Assembly (NCBI GenBank): GCA_036503065.1
Contig: DASXXM010000531.1
Coordinates: 1-10,874 of the forward strand
Origin: DATEPR01 sp036503065
Lineage (GTDB): Bacteria > Actinomycetota > Actinomycetes > Mycobacteriales > Pseudonocardiaceae
Reading direction: 5' to 3'
DNA: 10,874 nt
The position numbers and the translations under genes were made by a program. A model generated the notes under the pieces. It saw only the letters and a program-made list of their open reading frames with translations. It did not search any database and was not told the origin of the DNA. Of this stretch, positions 1 through 5,684 are shown one piece after another. Position 1 is the stretch's first letter, and each line of letters opens with the position of its first letter.

Positions 1-44
1 CTTCGTCCCCACCGCTGGGCTTCGCCGCCGCTCCGGGGACGAAG
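1..44. repeat. Inverted repeat at window edge (possible terminator of an upstream gene)
   Basis: Perfect 10-bp arms lie at 1-10 (CTTCGTCCCC) and 35-44 (GGGGACGAAG), separated by 24 bases. The repeat may extend left of the window. No T-run follows, but actinomycete terminators often lack one. A second small palindrome, CGCCGCGGCG, follows at 46-55. The arms are seen directly; a terminator role for a gene outside the window is inference. Confidence 0.4.
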
Positions 45-119
45 ACGCCGCGGCGGACCGGACCAGACGCCTCGCTTCGCTCGATCCAATGGTGGTTCTG
101 TTGCCGGACCTGACGTAGG

Positions 120-141
120 TTTCATCATCAGTTCATCCGCC
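120..141 (+). promoter_or_regulatory. PHO-box-like pair of 11-bp direct repeats
   Basis: Two units phased by exactly 11 bp share the core TTCATC: TTTCATC at 120-126 and GTTCATC at 131-137. The second unit (131-141) fits the Streptomyces PhoP half-site consensus G(G/T)TCAYYYR(G/C)G except at the last base; the first unit is weaker. The pair lies about 50 bp upstream of the first glycosyltransferase start. A phosphate-starvation link would suit a glycolipid operon, but this is a pattern match only, and no convincing -35/-10 pair was found beside it. Confidence 0.3.
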
Positions 142-191
142 GGGAGTCAGATCGGCACGCTGACCACACACGGCGTGCTCATCGTGGCGGT

Positions 192-1307
192 GTGCGCATC
201 GCAGTCGTCACGGAATCGTTCCTGCCCGCGATCAACGGTGTCACCAACTCGGTTTGTCGGATCCTTGAGCACTTTCAGGCGTGCGGCCACCAGGCGTTGG
301 TGATCACGCCGGGGCCGGGACCGGCCGAGTACGCAGGCCACCAGGTGGTCGCCGTGCCCGGCATCGCGTTGCCCGGTTACCGGTCCTTTGTGCTCGGCCT
401 GCCGACCGCCCGGCTGGAACAGATCCTCAGGGACTTCCGGCCGGACGTGGTCCATCTCGCGTCGCCGGTGTCGCTGGGCGCGGCCGGTGGCGCGGCCGCG
501 CGCAAGCTGAACGTGCCCAGCGTCGCCGTGTTTCAGACCGATGTGGCCGGGTTCGCCCGCCGCTACGGCTTTCGCGGCGCCGATCGGGCCATCTGGGCCT
601 GGCTCCGTCATGTGCACCGCCAGGCCGACCGCACCCTGGTGCCCTCCACCGCCACGCTCGACCAGCTCCACCGGCGCGGTATCGAGCACCTGGCGATGTG
701 GCGCCGCGGCGTCGACACCCACCGGTTCGATCCGGCGCACCGCAGCGCCGAACTGCGCCGCACGCTCGTCGGGCCGGACGAGACGCTCGTCGGCTACGTC
801 GGCAGGCTGGCCGGGGACAAGCGCGTCCGGCTACTCAGGCACCTCGCCGACCTGCCCGGCGTGCGGCTGGTCGTGGTCGGTGACGGGCCGGCGGCCGGCC
901 GGCTGCGGGCCGAACTGCCCACCGCCGAGTTCCCCGGCTTCCTCACCGGCCGTGAACTGTCCACAATGTACGCGAGCCTGGACGTGTTCGTGCACACCGG
1001 CGCCGACGAGACCTTCTGCCAGGCCATCCAGGAGGCGATGGCATCCGGCGTACCAGTGGTCGCGCCCGCTGCCGGCGGCCCGCTCGACCTGGTCCAACCC
1101 GGCCGTACCGGACTGTTCTACGACCCGGACTCCGTCCACGGGCTGCGCACCGCGGTCGGGCATCTGGCCGGCCAGCCGGAACTGCGCGCCGCCTACGGGC
1201 GCCGGGCGCGGGCCGCCGTCATCGGCCGGACCTGGCAGCGGGTCGGCGACGAACTGCTGCGCCACTACGCCGAGGTACAGGACGTCATGGTGGAGAAGGC
1301 CGGATGA
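192..1307 (+). CDS. GT4-family glycosyltransferase, MgtA-like (probable lipid alpha-mannosyltransferase)
   Basis: A 371-residue cytoplasmic or membrane-associated retaining glycosyltransferase of family GT4 with a GT-B fold. The N-terminal acceptor domain opens with the typical MRIAVVTESFLPAINGV segment. The donor half carries GRLAGDK (204-210), VVVGDGP (227-233) and the EX7E motif E273...E281, followed by G-x-P-V-V-A-P. From memory the whole chain resembles actinobacterial MgtA (M. tuberculosis Rv0557), which adds mannose from GDP-mannose to glucuronosyl-diacylglycerol. The exact donor and acceptor here are inferred. The start is GTG 192, because the family N-terminus begins there; no good Shine-Dalgarno sequence precedes it. 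The stop overlaps the next gene by 4 bases (ATGA), which implies translational coupling. There is no signal peptide or membrane segment. Confidence 0.9.
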   Translation: MRIAVVTESFLPAINGVTNSVCRILEHFQACGHQALVITPGPGPAEYAGHQVVAVPGIALPGYRSFVLGLPTARLEQILRDFRPDVVHLASPVSLGAAGGAAARKLNVPSVAVFQTDVAGFARRYGFRGADRAIWAWLRHVHRQADRTLVPSTATLDQLHRRGIEHLAMWRRGVDTHRFDPAHRSAELRRTLVGPDETLVGYVGRLAGDKRVRLLRHLADLPGVRLVVVGDGPAAGRLRAELPTAEFPGFLTGRELSTMYASLDVFVHTGADETFCQAIQEAMASGVPVVAPAAGGPLDLVQPGRTGLFYDPDSVHGLRTAVGHLAGQPELRAAYGRRARAAVIGRTWQRVGDELLRHYAEVQDVMVEKAG

Positions 1308-2407
1308 GAATCGTCCAGCTCGCCAATTTCTACTCGCCGACCTCCGGTGGCCTGCGCACCGCGGTCGACACCATCGGCAACGGGTATCTCGCGGCAGGCC
1401 ACCAGCGCGTGCTGATCGTCCCCGGCCGACGTCGAACCGAGATCGAGAGCGACGCCGGACTGGTGATCACGTTGCCGGGCCCGCCGGTCAGCGGCGGCTA
1501 CCGGATGGTCGCCCGCCCGTCGCACATCCGCGGAGCACTGGCCCGGCTGAACCCGGATTCCGTTGAGGTGTCGGACAAGGCGACCATGCTGACGGCAGGC
1601 GACTGGGCGCGGGCCAACGGCAGGGGCGCCGTCCTGTTCTCCCACGAACGCCTCGACACCTGGCTCGCGGCCCGCCTGCCGGCGCTGCGCGGCCCGGCGC
1701 TGCACGCCGCGATCCGACGCTGGAATCACCGCGCGGCCGGCCGGTTCGACACCGTCGTCGTCACGTCGAAGTTCGGCGAGGCCGAGTTCCGCCGCATCGG
1801 CGCGGCGAACCTGCGCCGGATCCCACTCGGCGTCGACCTCGACACCTTCCGGCCGCGAACAAGACTTCACGACGCGACGATCCGGCTCGTCTACGCGGGC
1901 CGCCTGTCCCCGGAGAAGAACCCGGGCGCCGTGATCGAGGCGGTAAGACTGTTGGCGCACAACGTAACCCTGGACGTCTACGGCCACGGCGGCGCACTGC
2001 CCGCGCTGCGCCGGCAGGCACACGGCCTCCCGGTCACCTTCCACGGGCACCTGACCAGCCGCGCCGACCTGGCCGCCCGCCTGGCCGCGGCCGACGTCGC
2101 GTTCGCGCCGAGTCCGGCCGAGACGTTCGGACTGTCCGTGCTGGAAGCGCTGGCCTGCGGCACGCCCGTGGTCGCGGCCGACACCGGGGCGGCAGGCGAA
2201 CTGCTGGCCGACGGGGCCGGGGTGGCGGTCCCGCCGACGCCGCACGGCCTGGCGGAAGGTGTGCTGTCGCTGCGGAAAACGGCGAACAGGACGGCGGCCC
2301 GGCGCCGGGCCGAGTTGTTTCCCTGGTCCGCCACGATTGATGCGATGCTGGAGCTGCACGCCGCCGTGGTGCACGGCTGCGCGGTCCGAACCGGGAGGTC
2401 GCGGTGA
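1304..2407 (+). CDS. GT4-family glycosyltransferase (second of a pair)
   Basis: A 367-residue GT-B glycosyltransferase of family GT4. Visible landmarks are the glycine-rich N-terminal loop FYSPTSGGLRTAVD (9-22), HERLD (114-118), the donor-site GRLSPEK (199-205), and EX7E at E273...E281 followed by ALACGTPVVAADTGA. It is clearly a different subfamily from its upstream neighbour, so the two probably act in sequence on one glycan or glycolipid rather than duplicating each other. The donor and acceptor cannot be read from sequence. The ATG start at 1304 has a good ribosome site (GGAGAAGG at 1292-1299) and overlaps the upstream stop by 4 bases. The stop overlaps the desaturase start as GTGA. There is no signal peptide or membrane helix, which fits a cytosolic-face enzyme. 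Confidence 0.9.
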   Translation: MRIVQLANFYSPTSGGLRTAVDTIGNGYLAAGHQRVLIVPGRRRTEIESDAGLVITLPGPPVSGGYRMVARPSHIRGALARLNPDSVEVSDKATMLTAGDWARANGRGAVLFSHERLDTWLAARLPALRGPALHAAIRRWNHRAAGRFDTVVVTSKFGEAEFRRIGAANLRRIPLGVDLDTFRPRTRLHDATIRLVYAGRLSPEKNPGAVIEAVRLLAHNVTLDVYGHGGALPALRRQAHGLPVTFHGHLTSRADLAARLAAADVAFAPSPAETFGLSVLEALACGTPVVAADTGAAGELLADGAGVAVPPTPHGLAEGVLSLRKTANRTAARRRAELFPWSATIDAMLELHAAVVHGCAVRTGRSR

Positions 2408-3315
2408 TCACTGGAGCCGAGCTGTACGACGGGCGGCGGCCGATCGCCGCGCACATCTCGGTGTATCTGTTCGCGGTGGTCCCGTTCGTCGCGTTGCTCG
2501 CCGTGATCCCGATTGCCTGGGGCTGGGGCCTCACCTGGCTGGATCTCGGGCTGGCCGTGACCTTCTACACGCTCACCTGTCTCGGTGCCACGGTCGGCTT
2601 CCACCGCTACTTCACGCACAGTGCCTTCAAGGCGCGGCGCTGGTTACGGGTGACGATGGCGGTCGTGGGCAGCATGTCCGTGCAGGGCCCGATCCTGCAC
2701 TGGGTCGCCGACCACCGTCGCCACCACGCGTTCTCCGACCGGGATGGCGATCCGCATTCGCCGTGGACGTTCGGCAGTTCGCCGGCCGCGCTGGCGCGGG
2801 GGTTCTGGCACGCGCACATGGGCTGGATCTTCGAGCGCGACCTGACCAACCAGCACCGGTTCGCGCCGGATCTGGTGGCAGACCGGGACATCCGGCTCGT
2901 GCACCGGCTGTTCGGGCTGTGCACGGCCATCACCATGCTGGCGCCCGCCGTGATTGCCGGGCTCGTGACGTGGTCCTGGTGGGGCGCGGTGACCGCGTTC
3001 TTCTGGGCCGGGCTGGTGCGCGTCGCGCTGCTGCACCACGTGACGTGGTCCATCAACTCGATCTGCCACATGATCGGCCGGCGGCCGTTCGCGGCTCGGG
3101 ACCACTCGGCGAACGTGTGGCCGCTGGCCATCCTGAGCATGGGCGAGTCGTGGCACAACCTGCACCACGCGGACCCGACCTGCGCGCGGCACGGGGTGCA
3201 GCGCGGCCAGGTCGACGTGTCGGCCCGGGTGATCTGGCTGTTCGAGAAGGCAGGCTGGGCCTACGACGTCCGCTGGCCGACCCCGCGCCGCCTGGCCAGG
3301 ATCTCGTCGGTCTGA
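2404..3315 (+). CDS. Membrane-bound fatty acid (acyl-CoA/acyl-lipid) desaturase
   Basis: A 303-residue integral membrane di-iron desaturase of the stearoyl-CoA Delta9 type. The three histidine clusters are intact: HRYFTH (67-72), HRRHH (104-108) and HNLHH (251-255), and extra conserved histidines sit in HHVTWSINSICH (211-222). Hydrophobic segments lie at about 20-40, 45-65, 170-190 and 192-212, so the metal-binding loops face the cytosol. The enzyme introduces a cis double bond into long acyl chains using O2 and electrons from a reductase/ferredoxin; the bond position is inferred from the family. GTG 2404 is preceded by GGGAGG (2393-2398) and overlaps the upstream stop by 4 bases. The last 55 bp overlap the convergent hydrolase gene. 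Its place after two lipid-type glycosyltransferases suggests membrane remodelling. Confidence 0.92.
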   Translation: MITGAELYDGRRPIAAHISVYLFAVVPFVALLAVIPIAWGWGLTWLDLGLAVTFYTLTCLGATVGFHRYFTHSAFKARRWLRVTMAVVGSMSVQGPILHWVADHRRHHAFSDRDGDPHSPWTFGSSPAALARGFWHAHMGWIFERDLTNQHRFAPDLVADRDIRLVHRLFGLCTAITMLAPAVIAGLVTWSWWGAVTAFFWAGLVRVALLHHVTWSINSICHMIGRRPFAARDHSANVWPLAILSMGESWHNLHHADPTCARHGVQRGQVDVSARVIWLFEKAGWAYDVRWPTPRRLARISSV

Positions 3316-4118
3316 ACCGGCTTCTGGTTGACCGCGGCGCGCAGCAGGACACCGAGGGCATAGGGGACGAGGTCCCGGCCGCGCCGCCACAGCCACGGGA
3401 TTCCCTTGACCACCAACCAGGCCAGCCGGTCGACCCGACTGATCGGGCGGCTGCCGGCACACTCCGGTGACACCGGCGCCGCAACCACGACGCCGGCCGC
3501 GGCGAAGGTCTCCGCCAGCGCGATGGCCAACATCCGGTGGCCCTGCTCGGACGGGTGCAGTCGATCAACGCTCCACGTCCCGGGCAGATAGGTGCCCGGC
3601 AGTGCGCCCAGGTCCACCAGCCCGGTCCGGTGCCGCAGTGCCACCGCGTCCACCACGCCGTTCAGCGTGGCGATCCGGTCGGTGAGCGCACGGCGCAGCG
3701 GCCCCGGCAGGCGGAACACCCGACCGTGATCGTGATACCGCACAGTAACGACCAATGCGCCCAGATCGGTGAGTGTGGACACGACAGTGTCCAGGTCGGT
3801 GTGCAGCCGTCCGGCGTCGAAATCGGACCGGAGGGTGTCGTTCATCCCGGCGAAGACCACGGCCGCGTCCGGCCGCGCGCGCACCGCGAGCGGCAGCTGT
3901 TCGGTGCGCAGGCAGTGCAGCCGGGCGCCGTTGCGGGCCACGTTCACGAGGCGGGCGCCCAGCGCGTCGGCCAGCAGCGGCGGAAACCCCCGCCAGCCAC
4001 CGCCGACAACCGGATCGCCGACGCCGACGCCGATCGAGTCACCGAGCACGGCGAGCGTACGCACCGTGCGGCGGACCGGTAAGTCCGTTGTGTGCTGGTG
4101 TGCGGACACGTCTCCCAT
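3261..4118 (-). CDS. SGNH/GDSL-type hydrolase (esterase/lipase-like)
   Basis: 285 residues from the preferred ATG at 4118. All SGNH blocks are present: VLGDSIGVG with nucleophile Ser28, RNGAR with Gly64, AGMND with Asn93, and VDRLHP with Asp185 and His188. The family hydrolyses ester bonds of lipids, acyl or acetyl groups; the substrate is unknown. A C-terminal tail (about 230-262) holds a hydrophobic Trp-rich segment, WLVVKGIPWLW, then a Leu/Tyr-rich stretch that may associate with membrane. There is no secretion signal, so it is probably cytoplasmic. An in-frame TTG at 4169 would add 17 unconserved-looking residues, so the ATG is preferred; neither start has a strong ribosome site. The stop lies inside the convergent desaturase gene (55-bp overlap). 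Confidence 0.88.
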   Translation of the reverse strand: MGDVSAHQHTTDLPVRRTVRTLAVLGDSIGVGVGDPVVGGGWRGFPPLLADALGARLVNVARNGARLHCLRTEQLPLAVRARPDAAVVFAGMNDTLRSDFDAGRLHTDLDTVVSTLTDLGALVVTVRYHDHGRVFRLPGPLRRALTDRIATLNGVVDAVALRHRTGLVDLGALPGTYLPGTWSVDRLHPSEQGHRMLAIALAETFAAAGVVVAAPVSPECAGSRPISRVDRLAWLVVKGIPWLWRRGRDLVPYALGVLLRAAVNQKPVQTDEILARRRGVGQRTS

Positions 4119-4213
4119 GATCCGCAACGTCGGCCCACGAGGGGTGAGAACGCGATGGCCGTACGGCAACCACCGAACGAAAACTCGGTGCTCGCCGTGT
4201 CCGAGGGTGTGCG

Positions 4214-4219
4214 TAGAGT
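4214..4219 (+). promoter_or_regulatory. Candidate -10 element for the SIP-family gene
   Basis: TAGAGT lies in the 141-bp divergent spacer between the hydrolase and the flavin reductase, flanked by TGCG (4210-4213) and CGCA (4220-4223). It would start transcription near 4226 and leave a leader of about 34 bases before the ribosome site. No matching -35 was found, so this is weak. Confidence 0.22.
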
Positions 4220-4246
4220 GCGCATCAATTCACCGGATGGGGGTCC

Positions 4247-4255
4247 GAGGGGGAG
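4247..4255 (+). promoter_or_regulatory. Ribosome binding site that fixes the SIP-family start
   Basis: GAGGGGGAG ends 4 bases before ATG 4260. It is the only purine-rich Shine-Dalgarno-like stretch in the region, and it decides against an open frame that runs back to 4092 across the hydrolase start. Confidence 0.6.
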
Positions 4256-4259
4256 TGGG

Positions 4260-4946
4260 ATGAAGAACTTCGTGCTGGACCGGACATACCTCCGCGGTCA
4301 GGTCGAGCTCAACGAGCGCTACACCGGCCGCATCCGCCGGATCACCATCACCGGCCCGGCCCTGCGCGGCCTGGAGTGGCGACCCGGCCAGCACGTCCGG
4401 GTGCACGTCGGCAAGCCCGGCCCGTTACGCACCTATTCCATTTGGGACTACCGAACCGACACGATCGACCTGTGCGTGCTCGACCACGGCGACGGCCCCG
4501 GGATCCGCTGGGCCAGGACCGTCCGGCCCGGCGAGGACGTGGTGTTCACCAAGCCGGCCGGCAAGCTGGTGCCGCGCCAGGGCGCCTACCACGTGTTCGT
4601 CGGCGAGGAGACCGCGTCGGTCGCGTTCGGCCCGATGGCCAGGGCGTTACCGAGCGGCGTCCCGGTGTACGGGGTGATCGAGGTGGACGGCCCGAGCGAC
4701 CGGCTACGGTTACCGGACACGGTCGTGTGGTCCTACCGGGCCGGCGCGCCCGCCGTGGCGTCGGGCACCCTGGTCACCCAGGTCAGCAGGCTGGAGCTGC
4801 CTGACGAACCCGGTATCGCTTATGTGGCAGGGGAACTGCGGACCGTGCAGGCGGTGCGGAAGCACTTCGTGCGCGACCGTGGATGGCCCCGCCGGTCGAT
4901 CGTGATCAAACCGTTCTGGACGCCCGGTCGGATCGGGATGGACTAG
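4260..4946 (+). CDS. Siderophore-interacting protein (SIP)-family FAD-dependent reductase
   Basis: A 228-residue protein. The N-terminal FAD-binding beta-barrel spans about 1-105 and carries the flavin motif RTYS (57-60) after WRPGQHVRVHV. The C-terminal SIP domain spans about 108-228, with GEETASVAFGPMAR (115-128), YVAGELRTVQAVRKHF (188-203) and a terminal IKPFWTPGRIG. Family members such as ViuB, YqjH and FscN reduce Fe(III)-siderophore complexes with NAD(P)H or ferredoxin in the cytoplasm. It is somewhat shorter than the usual 240-280 residues and lacks much of the N-terminal extension. No siderophore transport or synthesis genes are adjacent, so an iron role rests on the family alone. It looks monocistronic: it diverges from the hydrolase and is followed after 11 bases by a hairpin. 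ATG 4260 is chosen for its ribosome site. Confidence 0.85.
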   Translation: MKNFVLDRTYLRGQVELNERYTGRIRRITITGPALRGLEWRPGQHVRVHVGKPGPLRTYSIWDYRTDTIDLCVLDHGDGPGIRWARTVRPGEDVVFTKPAGKLVPRQGAYHVFVGEETASVAFGPMARALPSGVPVYGVIEVDGPSDRLRLPDTVVWSYRAGAPAVASGTLVTQVSRLELPDEPGIAYVAGELRTVQAVRKHFVRDRGWPRRSIVIKPFWTPGRIGMD

Positions 4947-4957
4947 GGCGGGTCTTC

Positions 4958-4983
4958 TGTGGACAGCTAATAAGTTGTCCACA
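4958..4983. terminator. Inverted repeat TGTGGACA/TGTCCACA (terminator and/or paired DnaA-type boxes)
   Basis: Perfect 8-bp arms lie at 4958-4965 (TGTGGACA) and 4976-4983 (TGTCCACA). Pairing continues inward across one G-T position and two more pairs to an AATA loop. The hairpin begins 11 bases after the SIP-family stop codon, which suits a terminator without a U-tract. The right arm is also an exact TTGTCCACA (4975-4983), the DnaA-box consensus of high-GC actinomycetes, and the left arm is the same box in reverse with one mismatch. Confidence 0.5.
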
Positions 4984-5172
4984 TCTTGTCCGCACGTCCC
5001 CCTTTTGGGGCTTGACAACGGTAGTCTGGAACAGGGACGTCCCCCCTGGGAGTGGCGGGGGCTGCCTTCTTGTGGCGGAGTTGTTCTTTGGCTGGTCCCT
5101 TCGATTGACGCAGAAGGACTGAGCGGTATGCCTTGTGGACCGGCTGGCTGACTTCCATGGAGTCCGTCCACG
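4958..5172. other. Cluster of DnaA-box-like 9-mers
   Basis: Matches to the actinomycete DnaA box TTGTCCACA are: TGTGGACAG at 4958-4966 (reverse, one mismatch), TTGTCCACA at 4975-4983 (exact), TTGTCCGCA at 4986-4994 (one mismatch), TGTGGACCG at 5134-5142 (reverse, two mismatches) and CCGTCCACG at 5164-5172 (three mismatches). The first three sit within 37 bp; the last two are weak. No dnaA, dnaN or other origin genes are nearby, so if it is real it would be a DnaA-titration or regulatory cluster rather than oriC. Confidence 0.3.
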
Positions 5173-5204
5173 ATAGACCCGCACGCCGGTTGTGAGTCAC
5201 CGGC

Positions 5205-5684
5205 TCAGTCGCGCTCGGCTCCGTCCGGCCAGACGATCGTCACGGGTATCCCGCGTGCGCGGGCGGCATCGACAACGTCGGCGGTGCCGCCATAGCCGCG
5301 CGCCGGCTTGCCGTCCCAGACCGCCAGCAGTTCGTCCGCCTCGTCCAGCATGCGCAGGCTGGCGTCCATATGCGCGGTGGAATCGGACTCGACATGGTCA
5401 AGGCACGTGACGTCAGCGGCCCGCGTGAGCAGCGCGTCGTAGGTGGCGTGATGCGCGGCCGGCAGGGCGTCTCGGTACTTCCCCGCTGGGATGATGACGT
5501 GCAGCGTGCCGCCCAGGTCGAGCACGGCCTGCGCGAGCAGGGAGTCGGCGCCGTCCGCGATGCAGGTCACGCCAACCAGATCGCCGTTCGATCGGCTGCG
5601 GATCTCAGCTCGCAGCGCCTCGTCGACCAGCCGTTCCGTGGATGCGGGTAGTCCTCGGTGTCCGGAAACAACCAGTCGTGGCAT
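5205..5684 (-). CDS. Small SLOG-superfamily (Rossmann-like) nucleotide-binding protein
   Basis: A 159-residue single-domain cytosolic protein. It opens with a beta strand and a conserved turn, LVVSGHRGLP (4-13). GVTCIADGADSLLAQAVLDLGG (38-59) follows, then HVIIPAGKYRD (62-72), and a C-terminal phosphate-binding-like segment WDGKPARGYGGTADVVDAAR (123-142). This order (GHR, GADxxxA, then GGTADVV) is that of the SLOG/DprA-LOG-like fold, whose members bind or process nucleotides or nucleotide-derived signals. The ligand is unknown. ATG 5684 overlaps the preceding regulator stop by one base (TGATG) with no clear ribosome site, so translation probably depends on coupling. It is the last gene of the hen1-pnkp operon. 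The family call rests on remembered motifs and is moderately sure. Confidence 0.72.
   Translation of the reverse strand: MPRLVVSGHRGLPASTERLVDEALRAEIRSRSNGDLVGVTCIADGADSLLAQAVLDLGGTLHVIIPAGKYRDALPAAHHATYDALLTRAADVTCLDHVESDSTAHMDASLRMLDEADELLAVWDGKPARGYGGTADVVDAARARGIPVTIVWPDGAERD

Larger units (their letters stand above)
4947..5204. other. Convergent intergenic region, no gene seen
   Basis: This 258-bp gap lies between the convergent ends of the SIP-family gene and the SLOG gene. It holds a strong hairpin (4958-4983), DnaA-like 9-mers, a CCCC-TTTT-GGGG mini-dyad near 4998-5009, an isolated TTGACA at 5012-5017 with no well-spaced -10, and the repeat GACGTCCCCC/CACGTCCCCC (near 4993 and 5036). 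Open frames across it are short, carry no family signature and overlap one another on both strands, so none is called. Confidence 0.6.

Noticed and set aside
2..117. Open frame entering from the left edge and stopping at TAG 115-117
   Set aside because: High third-position GC but no recognisable protein; the strong inverted repeat suggests non-coding DNA. It could be the tail of an upstream gene, but 38 codons are too few to support it.
147..740. Minus-strand open frame opposite the first glycosyltransferase
   Set aside because: It overlaps a gene with clear GT4 motifs, and its own translation has no family features.
1265..2374. Minus-strand open frame of 369 codons opposite the second glycosyltransferase
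   Set aside because: Antisense shadow in high-GC DNA; low-complexity Arg/Gln/Gly composition and no motif.
4092..4259. Longer N-terminus for the SIP-family protein (start at 4092)
   Set aside because: It would overlap the divergent hydrolase start and adds unconserved-looking residues; ATG 4260 has a purine-rich ribosome site.
5012..5040. Perfect TTGACA (5012-5017) as a -35 promoter element
   Set aside because: No -10-like hexamer lies 16-19 bases downstream, and no gene follows on that strand.
4883..5184. Small open frames on both strands in the convergent gap
   Set aside because: They overlap each other and the SIP-family end, have no ribosome site with a matching start, and show no family signature.
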